Below the pieces are notes generated by a model. That model was not told the DNA's origin and did not search any database. It saw only the letters and a list, made by a program, of their open reading frames with translations. A DNA stretch of 14,383 bases from Calidifontimicrobium sp035325925 (lineage in GTDB: Bacteria; Pseudomonadota; Gammaproteobacteria; Burkholderiales; Burkholderiaceae_C). Location of the stretch: the NCBI RefSeq assembly GCF_035325925.1, contig NZ_DAOKZA010000066.1, positions 1-14,383 on the forward strand, in the 5' to 3' direction. Made by a program: the position numbers and the translations under genes. This document shows positions 7,606 to 14,268 of this stretch, in pieces (within the stretch, counting starts at the first letter, position 1; each line of letters opens with the position of its first letter).

Positions 7606-8427
7606 ATGGACACGATGGTCGACCTGCCCGAGTGGATCGTGCGCGCCTCGGGTCAGGCGTCGCCGCAGCGCGGTCGCGTCGCGCTGGTCGGCGCCGGCCC
7701 CGGTGACCCCGAGCTGCTGACACTGCGCGCCGCGCGCCTGCTGCGCGACGCCGACGCGGTGGTCTACGACTTCCTCGTCGGCCCCGAGGTGCTCGACTTC
7801 GCCGGCCCGCACGCCGAGCGCATCTGCGCCGGCAAGCGCAGCAGCCGTCACAGCATGCCGCAGCACGAGATCAACGCGCTGCTGGTGCGCCTGGCGCGCG
7901 AAGGCCGCCGCGTGGTTCGGCTCAAGGGCGGCGACCCGTTCGTCTTCGGCCGCGGCGGCGAGGAGGCGCAGGCGCTCGCCGAGGCGGGCATCGACTTCGA
8001 GATCGTGCCCGGCGTCACTGCCGCGTGCGGGGTCACCGCGTACGCCGGCATCCCGCTGACACACCGCGACCACGCGCAGTCGTGCCTGTTCGTCACCGGG
8101 CACATGAAGGACGACCGCGCCGACCTCGACTGGCCCGCGCTCGCGCGCGAGCGCCAGACGGTGGTCATCTACATGGGCCTGGCGGCGCTGGGGCACATCT
8201 GCGCGCAGCTCGTGGCCCACGGCCTGCGCGCCGACATGCCCGCCGCGGTGGTGCAGCAGGGCACGCTGCCCGAGCAGCGGGTGGTGACGGGCACGCTGGC
8301 CGACCTGCCGCAGCGTGTCGCCGCCGCGGGCCTCACGGCGCCGTGCCTGATCGTCGTCGGCGAGGTCGTGCAGCTGCACCACCAGCTGGCCTGGTTCGGC
8401 CTGCCGGCGCAGGCGGCCGCGGGCTGA
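7606..8427 (+). CDS. cobA: Uroporphyrinogen-III C-methyltransferase (SUMT)
   Basis: A 273-residue stand-alone SAM-dependent methyltransferase that converts uroporphyrinogen III to precorrin-2, the first committed step towards siroheme, the cofactor of DsrAB. The tetrapyrrole methylase motifs are present: VGAGPGDPELLTLRA (28-42), the DFLV segment, VVRLKGGDPFVFGRGGEE (103-120) and VPGVTAACG followed by AGIPLTHR. The CysG dehydrogenase/ferrochelatase domain is absent, so those steps must be encoded elsewhere. ATG 7606 is preceded by AAGGAG (7591-7596), spaced 9 bases. Its operon position after dsrR suggests a dedicated siroheme supply together with DsrN. Its stop lies inside a palindrome shared with the convergent response-regulator gene. 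It could equally be named sirA-like SUMT or cysG-type; the activity call is secure. Confidence 0.92.
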   Translation: MDTMVDLPEWIVRASGQASPQRGRVALVGAGPGDPELLTLRAARLLRDADAVVYDFLVGPEVLDFAGPHAERICAGKRSSRHSMPQHEINALLVRLAREGRRVVRLKGGDPFVFGRGGEEAQALAEAGIDFEIVPGVTAACGVTAYAGIPLTHRDHAQSCLFVTGHMKDDRADLDWPALARERQTVVIYMGLAALGHICAQLVAHGLRADMPAAVVQQGTLPEQRVVTGTLADLPQRVAAAGLTAPCLIVVGEVVQLHHQLAWFGLPAQAAAG

Positions 8428-8441
8428 GCGCGGCGCTCAGC
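8423..8441. terminator. Palindrome spanning both convergent stop codons
   Basis: GCTGAGCGC (8423-8431) and GCGCTCAGC (8433-8441) form a perfect inverted repeat around one base, in practice an 8-bp stem with a 3-base loop. It contains the TGA of the methyltransferase gene (8425-8427) on the plus strand and the TGA of the response-regulator gene (8437-8439) on the minus strand. Its placement between two convergent operons suggests a bidirectional terminator or 3'-end-protecting hairpin. No T-run follows on either side, so it is not a canonical intrinsic terminator. Confidence 0.45.
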
Positions 8442-9144
8442 GCGTCTCGGACCGGCCCGCGGCGTCGCCGGCGGCGCGGTGCTCGACCGCGAACACCGCG
8501 GCCTCGACGCGCGAGCTCAGGTTGAGCTTGGCCAGGATGTGACGCACGTGCAGCTTGACCGTGTCGTGACTGATGTCGAGCGCGCGCGCGATCGCCTTGT
8601 TGCTCTCGCCGCGCGAGACATGCTCGAGGATCTGGCGCTCGCGCTCGGTCAGCGAGGCGATCAGCCCCGCCTTGTCGGTGGCCGGCGCGCCGGTGGCCGG
8701 CGACTGCAGCATCTGCGCGAGCTTGAGCGTCATCGCCGGCGCGACGGCCAGCTCGCCGCGCGCCGCGCGCGCGATCGCGCCGAGCACCTCCTCGGGGTCC
8801 ATGTCCTTGAGCAGGTAGCCGCGCACCCCGGCGCGCAGCGCGGCGGCCAGGTCGGCCTCGGCGTCGCTCATCGTCAGGATCACCGCCGGCGTGTCGATGC
8901 CTTCGGCGCGAAAGCGCCGCAGCAGCGACAGCCCGTCGGTGGCCGGCATGCGCAGGTCGAGGATCACCAGGTCGGGCCGGTGCTCGCGCAGCAGCGCCAG
9001 CGCGTGGTCGGGGTCGCCGGTCGAGGCGACCACGCGCATCGGGCTGCGATGCGCGATCAGGTCGGTCAGCCCGTTGCGGCACAGCGCGTGGTCGTCGACC
9101 AGCACGATGCGGATCGGCGGTGCCTCCATCGCCGCGTCTCGCAT
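8437..9144 (-). CDS. NarL/LuxR-type response regulator
   Basis: A 235-residue two-component regulator. The receiver domain (about 11-130) has the acidic pair D17/D18 in LVDDH, phosphoacceptor D63 in VILDLRMP, T91 and K113 (LLKDMDP). The C-terminal LuxR/GerE helix-turn-helix occupies about 164-220 (SLTERERQILEHVSRG, then NKAIARALDISHDTVKLHV). This is the NarL/FixJ-type architecture. The start ATG 9144 shares one base with the stop of the kinase gene upstream (TGATG), so the two are translationally coupled. A second Met, five residues on at 9129, is a possible start. It is encoded convergently with the dsr operon and is a candidate regulator of it or of sulfur/nitrogen respiration; its target cannot be seen here. 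Confidence 0.9.
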   Translation of the reverse strand: MRDAAMEAPPIRIVLVDDHALCRNGLTDLIAHRSPMRVVASTGDPDHALALLREHRPDLVILDLRMPATDGLSLLRRFRAEGIDTPAVILTMSDAEADLAAALRAGVRGYLLKDMDPEEVLGAIARAARGELAVAPAMTLKLAQMLQSPATGAPATDKAGLIASLTERERQILEHVSRGESNKAIARALDISHDTVKLHVRHILAKLNLSSRVEAAVFAVEHRAAGDAAGRSETR

Positions 9145-10373
9145 CAGGGCCCCGGCGCCGCGACGACGCGCGCCGCCGGCCCGGGGTGCAGCGGAAACAC
9201 CAGGTGCACGCAGGTGCCGCCGCCGGCGCGCGGGCGCAGCGCCAGCGTGCCGCCCAGGCGCCGCGCGCGCGCGCGCATGATGTCGATGCCGTAGTGCGCC
9301 GACGCGTGCGCGCCGGCCGCGTCGACGAAGCCGGTGCCGTCGTCCTCGACGCGCAGGTGCACGTCGCCGTCGCTCAGCTCGACGCTCAGGCGCGCGTGCC
9401 GCGCCAGCGAGTGCCGCGCGACGTTGGACAGCGCCTCCTGCACCACGTGGAATGCCTGCGCCTGGCGCTCGGGCGCGAGGTCCAGCACGCCGACGCGGTC
9501 GACCAGCTCGAGCGTGATCCCGGTGCGCGGCTCGAACGCCGCCACCGCCTTGCGCAGCGCGTGCAGCAGCCCCTCCGGGTCGACGCGCGTGCGGAAGTCG
9601 GCCAGGATCTCGCGCAGGCTGGTGTGCGCGTCGGCCACCGCGCGGCGCACGTCGTCGTAGTACCTCAGCGAGCGCGCGTCGTCGTGCGCGAGCATCGCGT
9701 CGTGCAGCAGCGGCAGGCGCATCTTCACGAAAGCCAGCGACTGCGCGACGGCGTCGTGCACCTCGGCGGCCATCATCTGGCGCTCGTTGGCCACCGTCGC
9801 GCGCAGGTTCTCGCGCTCGAGTTGCGCGTTGTGCAGCGCGAGCCCGAGCAGGTCGCCGATCGACTTGAGCAGCGCCAGCACCTCGGCGCTGGGTTCCTCG
9901 CCCTGGCGGAAGAACAGGTTGTAGATGCCGAGCAGGCGGCCGCGATGGTGCAGCGGCACCGCCAGCACACGGCGGCAGTCGACGCCGAAGTAGCCGCTGT
10001 GATCGCGCTGCGTGCACACGCTGAGGTCGTCGGCCCACACCGGGCGGTCGCGCCGCGCCGCGGCGCCGCAGGCGCCGCAGTCCTGCGCGACCGAGCGCTC
10101 GGCGTCGAGCACGCTGGGCGGCAGCCCGAGGCTGCCGATCATCAGCATGCGCCGCTCGCCGGCGTCGAGCACGCGCACCGCGCCGGCCTGCGCGCCGGCG
10201 ATGCGCATGATCGGCGGCAGGAAGTGGCCGAGCAGGTCGTGCAGGTCGTTGCCGGCGGCGAGCTCGGCGGTGATCTCGGCGAGCAGGCTCGCGCTGGCGG
10301 CGCCGCGCGGCGCGTCGCGGACCGGGGTCGTCGGCAGGTCGGGGGCGGTCATCTGCGGGCAAGTGTCGCGCAT
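9144..10373 (-). CDS. Cytosolic NarX-like histidine kinase with Cys-rich GAF-type domain
   Basis: A 409-residue sensor kinase without any predicted membrane helix, so it is probably cytosolic. Residues about 28-185 form a GAF-like sensory domain with four cysteines: C99 and C102 (DCGACG), C120 and C133. From about 185 a HisKA_3 dimerisation helix carries the phosphoacceptor H206 in EVHDAVAQSL. The HATPase domain follows, with the N-box around N317, the G1 motif DDGTGF (344-349) and GGTL near 374. This is the NarX/NarQ-type kinase core without the periplasmic nitrate-sensing part. The four cysteines could bind an Fe-S cluster or form redox disulfides; this is inference. ATG 10373 is chosen because AAGGA lies about 13 bases upstream; ATG 10352 is an alternative. 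Its partner is the adjacent response regulator. Confidence 0.88.
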   Translation of the reverse strand: MRDTCPQMTAPDLPTTPVRDAPRGAASASLLAEITAELAAGNDLHDLLGHFLPPIMRIAGAQAGAVRVLDAGERRMLMIGSLGLPPSVLDAERSVAQDCGACGAAARRDRPVWADDLSVCTQRDHSGYFGVDCRRVLAVPLHHRGRLLGIYNLFFRQGEEPSAEVLALLKSIGDLLGLALHNAQLERENLRATVANERQMMAAEVHDAVAQSLAFVKMRLPLLHDAMLAHDDARSLRYYDDVRRAVADAHTSLREILADFRTRVDPEGLLHALRKAVAAFEPRTGITLELVDRVGVLDLAPERQAQAFHVVQEALSNVARHSLARHARLSVELSDGDVHLRVEDDGTGFVDAAGAHASAHYGIDIMRARARRLGGTLALRPRAGGGTCVHLVFPLHPGPAARVVAAPGP

Positions 10374-10472
10374 CGGCGCGAAGGCGTCCTTGATCCCGGA
10401 TTGGACCGCGGGGCCGGCCTGCGTGCCATCGGTTCGTACCCGCGATGCCGGGGGCGGTATCGGTCGCCGCGG

Positions 10473-11417
10473 CTAGGCGGGCTCGCGTGGCGGCGGCGCC
10501 GACTCGGCGCAGAGGCGCAGGAAGTCCTCGGTGCCGCGCCCGAGGTGCTTGCTGCGGTGCAGCACGATCGCCAGCCGGCGCGTCGCGCGCGGCAGCGTCG
10601 TGTCGACCTCGACCAGCGTGCGCTGTGCCAGCTCGTGGGCGACGACCTCGCGCGGCAGGCAGCCCAGCGCCGCGCCGGCGGCGACCAGCCGCTTGATCGC
10701 CTCCGGGCTGCCGAGCTCGAATTCGACGCGCAGCGCGCCGACACGCTCGATCAGCCAGCGGTCGGCGGCCTCGCGCGTGCCCGACCCCGGCTCGCGCAGC
10801 GCCCAGGCGGCGTCGCGCAGCTGGCGCAGCGTCGCGGTGCGCCCGGCCAGCGGGTGCACGGGAGCGGCGACGATCACCAGCTCGTCGCTGCGCCACGGGC
10901 GCAGCACCAGCTGCGGGTGCGTCTGCGGCCCCTCGATGAAGCCGACGTCGACGTCGAGCGCCGCGACCGCGTCGATCACCTCGCTGGTGTTGCCGATCGT
11001 CAGCTCGACCGGCGATGCCGGGTGCGTGGTCTTCCAGCGCGCGAGCAGCTCGGGCAGCAGGTATTCGCCGATCGACAGGCTCGCGGCCACGCGCAGCGGG
11101 GCGGCGTGCGCGGTGCCGAACAGCCGCTCCACCTGCGCCGCCTGCTCGAGCAGCGCGCTGACGCGCGGCAGCAGCGCGCGACCGTTCTCGTTGAGCACCA
11201 GCCGGCGGCCGACGCGGTCGAACAGCGCCACGCCGAGCACGCCTTCGAGCTCGGCGAGCGCGGCGCTGGCGGCCGACTGCGAGCGCGCCACCAGGTCGGC
11301 CGCGCCGCGCGTGGAACCGCAGCGCGCGGTCGCCGCGAAGACCTCGAGTTGACGCAGGTTCAGCCGCAACCGGGGGGCCGCCGCCGGGGCGTTCTGCTTA
11401 TCGGATTTATCGGGCAC
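10473..11417 (-). CDS. LysR-type transcriptional regulator, YeiE-like
   Basis: A 314-residue LysR-family regulator. The winged HTH is recognisable in LRQLEVFAAT, ADLVARSQSAASAALAELEG and LFDRVGRRLVLNENGR. The effector domain follows, with SIGEYLLPELLARW, DVGFIEGP, LREPGSGTREAAD and the SPEAIKRLVAAGAALGCL segment. These blocks match Escherichia coli YeiE closely as I remember it. YeiE-type regulators have been reported to respond to sulfite, which would suit a gene divergent from sat. The start is uncertain. GTG 11417 gives 314 residues, but the first codons are AT-rich and unlike the rest. TTG 11369 would give a start MRLNLRQLEVF that aligns with the E. coli N-terminus (298 residues). Neither has a clear Shine-Dalgarno. 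The stop TAG is at 10473-10475. The 99 bases between it and the kinase start hold no gene that I see. Confidence 0.9.
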   Translation of the reverse strand: MPDKSDKQNAPAAAPRLRLNLRQLEVFAATARCGSTRGAADLVARSQSAASAALAELEGVLGVALFDRVGRRLVLNENGRALLPRVSALLEQAAQVERLFGTAHAAPLRVAASLSIGEYLLPELLARWKTTHPASPVELTIGNTSEVIDAVAALDVDVGFIEGPQTHPQLVLRPWRSDELVIVAAPVHPLAGRTATLRQLRDAAWALREPGSGTREAADRWLIERVGALRVEFELGSPEAIKRLVAAGAALGCLPREVVAHELAQRTLVEVDTTLPRATRRLAIVLHRSKHLGRGTEDFLRLCAESAPPPREPA

Positions 11418-11558
11418 GGTGACCAGTATTGTCTGATTTTTCTTTTGACCGCGCGCGCCTAGGATCGCCGCGTCGCGAGCAGGGCGATGGGGCCCTTCGC
11501 CGAGCGACGACCACCGCCGCGCCCGCTGCGCTGCGGACGACAGGAGACAAGACGACCC
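11398..11558. promoter_or_regulatory. Divergent control region between the YeiE-like gene and sat
   Basis: The stretch 11390-11450 is strikingly AT-rich against its surroundings, as expected of a promoter/operator. It contains a direct repeat TTATCGG at 11398-11404 and 11407-11413, 9 bases apart. A short GGTGACC palindrome lies at 11418-11424 and CAGTATTGTCTG at 11424-11435. TTGACC at 11445-11450 could be a -35 element towards sat, but I find no convincing -10 at normal spacing; TAGGAT (11460-11465) is too close. The sat leader carries AGGAG at 11542-11546. If the regulator starts at TTG 11369, the repeats lie upstream of it and may be operator half-sites. Confidence 0.5.
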
Positions 11559-12749
11559 ATGAGCCTGCTGGTGCGTCCCCACGGTGGCGGGGAACTTCGG
11601 CCGCTGCTGCTGGAGGGCGACGCGCTCGACGCCGAGCGGCGTCGGGCGGCCACGCTGCCGCGGGTGCGCGTGAGTTCGCGCGAGCGCGGCGACATCCTGA
11701 TGATGGCCATCGGCGGGTTCACGCCGCTCGAGGGCTTCATGAGCCACGCCGACTGGCGGGGCGTGTGCGACGGCATGCGCACCGCCAGCGGCCTGTTCTG
11801 GCCGATCCCGATCACGCTGTCGACCGACGCGGCGACCGCGGCGACCTTCGGCACCGGTCAGGACGTCGCGCTGATCGACCCCGACGACGGCTCGGTGCTG
11901 GCGACGATGCTGGTCACCGAGAAGTACACGATCGACAAGGCGCACGAGTGCGCCTGCGTGTTCCGAACCACCGACGTCGAGCACCCCGGCGTGCGCATGG
12001 TGATGGAGCAGGGCGAGGTCAACCTCGCCGGCCCGGTGAAGGCGCTGTCGCTCGGCGGCTTCCCGCAGAAGTACGGCGAACTGTTCATGACGCCGGCGCA
12101 GACGCGCAGCCTGTTCACCTCGCTGGGCTGGTCGCGCATCGCGGCGTTCCAGACGCGCAACCCGATGCACCGCTCGCACGAGTACCTGGCGAAGATCGGC
12201 ATCGAGGTCTGCGACGGCGTGCTGGTGCACTCGCTGCTCGGCGCGCTCAAGCCGGGCGACATCCCGGCCGAGGTGCGCACCGAGGCGATCGGTGCGCTGG
12301 TCAGCCACTACTTCGTGCCGTCGACCATCGTCCAGGCCGGCTACCCGCTGGACATGCGCTACGCCGGCCCGCGCGAGGCGGTGCTGCACGCGTTGTTCCG
12401 CCAGAACTACGGCTGTTCGCACCTCATCGTGGGACGGGACCACGCGGGCGTCGGCAGCTACTACGGCCCCTTCGACGCGCACCGGATCTTCGACGAGATC
12501 CCCAGGGACGCGCTGCTCACGCAGCCCCTGCGCATCGACGTGTCGTTCTGGTGCTACCGCTGCGGCGGCATGGCGTCGGGGCGCACCTGCCCGCACGACG
12601 ACGTCGACCGTCTCCAGGTGAGCGGCACGCAATTGCGCAAGTGGCTGTCCGAGGGGCACGACGTGCCTGCCGAGTTCAGTCGGCCCGAGGTGCTCGAGGT
12701 GCTGCGACGCTACTATCGCGGGCTCGGGTCCGGCGCGGGCGCGCGGTGA
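11559..12749 (+). CDS. sat: Dissimilatory sulfate adenylyltransferase (ATP sulfurylase)
   Basis: A 396-residue homo-oligomeric-type ATP sulfurylase. In sulfur oxidisers it runs towards ATP formation, converting APS and pyrophosphate to sulfate and ATP. Active-site motifs are present: QTRNPMHRSH (198-207), with the nucleotide-binding HxxH-like histidines, and GRDHAGVGSYYG (292-303). A zinc site typical of the dissimilatory group is C332, C335, C344 and H346 (CYRCGG, then RTCPH), followed by SGTQLRKWLSEG. There is no fused APS kinase domain. ATG 11559 follows AGGAG (11542-11546) with a rather long 12-base spacer; upstream in-frame codons from 11487 lack family sequence. It is divergent from the YeiE-like regulator and 20 bases ahead of the phosphoesterase gene, probably in one transcript with it. 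Confidence 0.95.
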   Translation: MSLLVRPHGGGELRPLLLEGDALDAERRRAATLPRVRVSSRERGDILMMAIGGFTPLEGFMSHADWRGVCDGMRTASGLFWPIPITLSTDAATAATFGTGQDVALIDPDDGSVLATMLVTEKYTIDKAHECACVFRTTDVEHPGVRMVMEQGEVNLAGPVKALSLGGFPQKYGELFMTPAQTRSLFTSLGWSRIAAFQTRNPMHRSHEYLAKIGIEVCDGVLVHSLLGALKPGDIPAEVRTEAIGALVSHYFVPSTIVQAGYPLDMRYAGPREAVLHALFRQNYGCSHLIVGRDHAGVGSYYGPFDAHRIFDEIPRDALLTQPLRIDVSFWCYRCGGMASGRTCPHDDVDRLQVSGTQLRKWLSEGHDVPAEFSRPEVLEVLRRYYRGLGSGAGAR

Positions 12750-12769
12750 CGCGGCGCCACGGTGGGTGA

Positions 12770-13306
12770 ATGAAGGTCTGCATCGTGTCCGACAGCCACG
12801 ACCGTGCCGACGTGCTGGCCCAGGCCGTGCACGCGGCCAGGCAGCGCGGCGCCGAGGCCGTGATCCACTGCGGAGACCTGATCGGCGCGCAGTCGCTCAA
12901 GCCCGCGCTGGAGGCCGGTCTGCCGATGCACCTGATCCACGGCAACAACGTCGGCGACACGCAGGCGCTGCACCGGCTGTCGCGCACCAGCGGCGGGCAG
13001 GTGCAGTACCACGGCCCGGACGCGCGCATCGAGCTCTGCGGCCGCCGGGTGTTCGTCGTGCACTACGACGACTACGGCTACGCGATGGCCTGCACGGGCG
13101 ACTGGGACCTGGTGTGCTGCGGCCACTCGCACCGGGCCGAGGTGCGGCGTGTCGAGGCGGTGCGCGGCGGCTCGAGCTGGCTGGTCAACCCGGGCACGGT
13201 GGCGGGCCTGGCCGCGCCGCGGACCTGGGTGTTGGGCGATCTGGCGACGATGCGATTCGAGGTGCACGAACTGGCCGCACAGGCCGGGGTCGGCGCGTCC
13301 GCATAG
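12770..13306 (+). CDS. Small metallophosphoesterase (YfcE/MJ0936 type)
   Basis: A 178-residue calcineurin-like phosphoesterase with the dimetal motifs in order: SDSHD (D8, H10), HCGDL (D36), HGNN (N59), VVHYDD (H98) and GHSH (H119, H121). There is no signal peptide, so it is cytosolic. Family members hydrolyse phosphodiesters or phosphomonoesters with Mn or similar metals; the natural substrate is usually unknown. Where many relatives have GNC or GNH, this protein has GNN. It begins at ATG 12770, 20 bases after sat, with a weak GGTGGG upstream, and ends at TAG 13304-13306. Placement between sat and aprM suggests a role linked to APS, PAPS or adenine nucleotide metabolism, but this is a guess from context only. 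Confidence 0.85.
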   Translation: MKVCIVSDSHDRADVLAQAVHAARQRGAEAVIHCGDLIGAQSLKPALEAGLPMHLIHGNNVGDTQALHRLSRTSGGQVQYHGPDARIELCGRRVFVVHYDDYGYAMACTGDWDLVCCGHSHRAEVRRVEAVRGGSSWLVNPGTVAGLAAPRTWVLGDLATMRFEVHELAAQAGVGASA

Positions 13307-13316
13307 GCCGATCGAG

Positions 13317-13349
13317 GGGATGCGCGGCCGGCGGCCCACCGCGCATCCC
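13317..13349 (+). terminator. 11-bp hairpin between the phosphoesterase gene and aprM
   Basis: GGGATGCGCGG (13317-13327) pairs perfectly with CCGCGCATCCC (13339-13349) around an 11-base loop. It stands 10 bases after the phosphoesterase stop and 46 before the aprM start. No T-run follows, so Rho-independent termination is doubtful; partial read-through, mRNA processing or protection are alternatives. It may set different levels for sat and aprMBA. Confidence 0.5.
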
Positions 13350-13395
13350 TACGGGCAGTCAGGGCCATCGAGAAGATTGACAGGAGACTTGCACG

Positions 13396-14223
13396 ATGTT
13401 CGAGATCAACCCGTTCGCCGCCGTGGCCGGGGCGCTGCCGGCCAATGCCATGCAGGTCTTCGTGGTGCTGATGGCGCTGGCCGTGCTGCTGGGCACGGTG
13501 CTCGACATGATCCACAAGGGCAGCGCGGCCTACTTCTTCGCCAACTGGCGCAAGTCGCGGGGCCAGGGCGCGCAGGTCGACGTCGCGTCGATCGCGGTCA
13601 AGACCGTGGTGGTGGACGTGCTCGCCTCGGGCGAGTTCTGCAACCCCCGGCGCCGCATCGCCCACCTGCTGACGATGTACGGCTTCATCCTGTACCTCGT
13701 GACCACCGCGATCATGGTGTTCGGCTACCCGAGCGTCGCGACGCCGACGCCGGCGCTGGTGGTGCAGCTGTGGTGGCTGGGCGGGTTGATGGTCCTCGTG
13801 GGGGGCTACTGGTTCTGGTTCTTCATCCGGGTCGACGTCGCCGCCGAGGGCAGTTCGCCGTTGCGCCTGGTGCGCGCCGATCTGTTCATCGTCTCGCTGC
13901 TCGCCAGCGTGACGCTCGGCCTGATCTGGGCCGCGCTGCAGGCGTCGGGCAGCGCGGGCGCGATGGTCGTCTTCGGGCTGTACATCCTGGCCACCATCGT
14001 GCTGTTCGGCGGCGTGTACTGGTCCAAGTTCGCGCACATGTTCTTCAAGCCCGCGGCGGCGTTCGAGAAGCGCGTCTCCAAGGCCAGCGGCGTCTATGCC
14101 AACCTGCCCTTGCAGACCCGCGACGACCCCGAGCAGCGGGCGCGGCACTCGATGGAACTGCTGCGCGACGCGCCCATGGACATGGGCCTGGGCATCAAGC
14201 GCGAAGCGCCGCGTCACTACTGA
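13396..14223 (+). CDS. aprM: AprM, membrane anchor/electron acceptor for APS reductase
   Basis: A 275-residue membrane protein with about five hydrophobic helices (roughly 20-38, 90-110, 122-144, 162-182 and 188-208). Histidines near helix ends (H40, H90, H214) could bind haem b, as in NarI/HdrE-like proteins; this is inference. AprM is the predicted membrane partner of AprBA in sulfur oxidisers that lack QmoABC. It would pass electrons from sulfite oxidation to the quinone pool. A polar C-terminal tail of about 60 residues is likely cytoplasmic and may contact AprB. ATG 13396 has AGGAGA (13382-13387), spaced 8 bases. The identity depends strongly on its position directly before aprB, with 45 bases between them. 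Confidence 0.88.
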   Translation: MFEINPFAAVAGALPANAMQVFVVLMALAVLLGTVLDMIHKGSAAYFFANWRKSRGQGAQVDVASIAVKTVVVDVLASGEFCNPRRRIAHLLTMYGFILYLVTTAIMVFGYPSVATPTPALVVQLWWLGGLMVLVGGYWFWFFIRVDVAAEGSSPLRLVRADLFIVSLLASVTLGLIWAALQASGSAGAMVVFGLYILATIVLFGGVYWSKFAHMFFKPAAAFEKRVSKASGVYANLPLQTRDDPEQRARHSMELLRDAPMDMGLGIKREAPRHY

Positions 14224-14268
14224 GAGACAGTCCGCGCGATCCTGCGGAATACAACAAGGAGTCAGCCT

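Noticed and set aside
9145..10896. Open frame on the minus strand continuing upstream of the response regulator (to 10896)
   Set aside because: The upstream part is low-complexity Arg/Ala/Gly sequence, out of frame with the well-supported histidine kinase and part of the LysR gene; only the portion from 9144 down encodes a real protein.
9120..11462. 780-codon open frame on the plus strand opposite the kinase and LysR genes
   Set aside because: No family signature, composition typical of an antisense frame in high-GC DNA, and both genes on the minus strand are clear.
11487..11558. N-terminal extension of sat starting at ATG 11487
   Set aside because: The extra 24 residues are Arg/Pro-rich and unlike ATP sulfurylases, while AGGAG (11542-11546) precedes the ATG at 11559.
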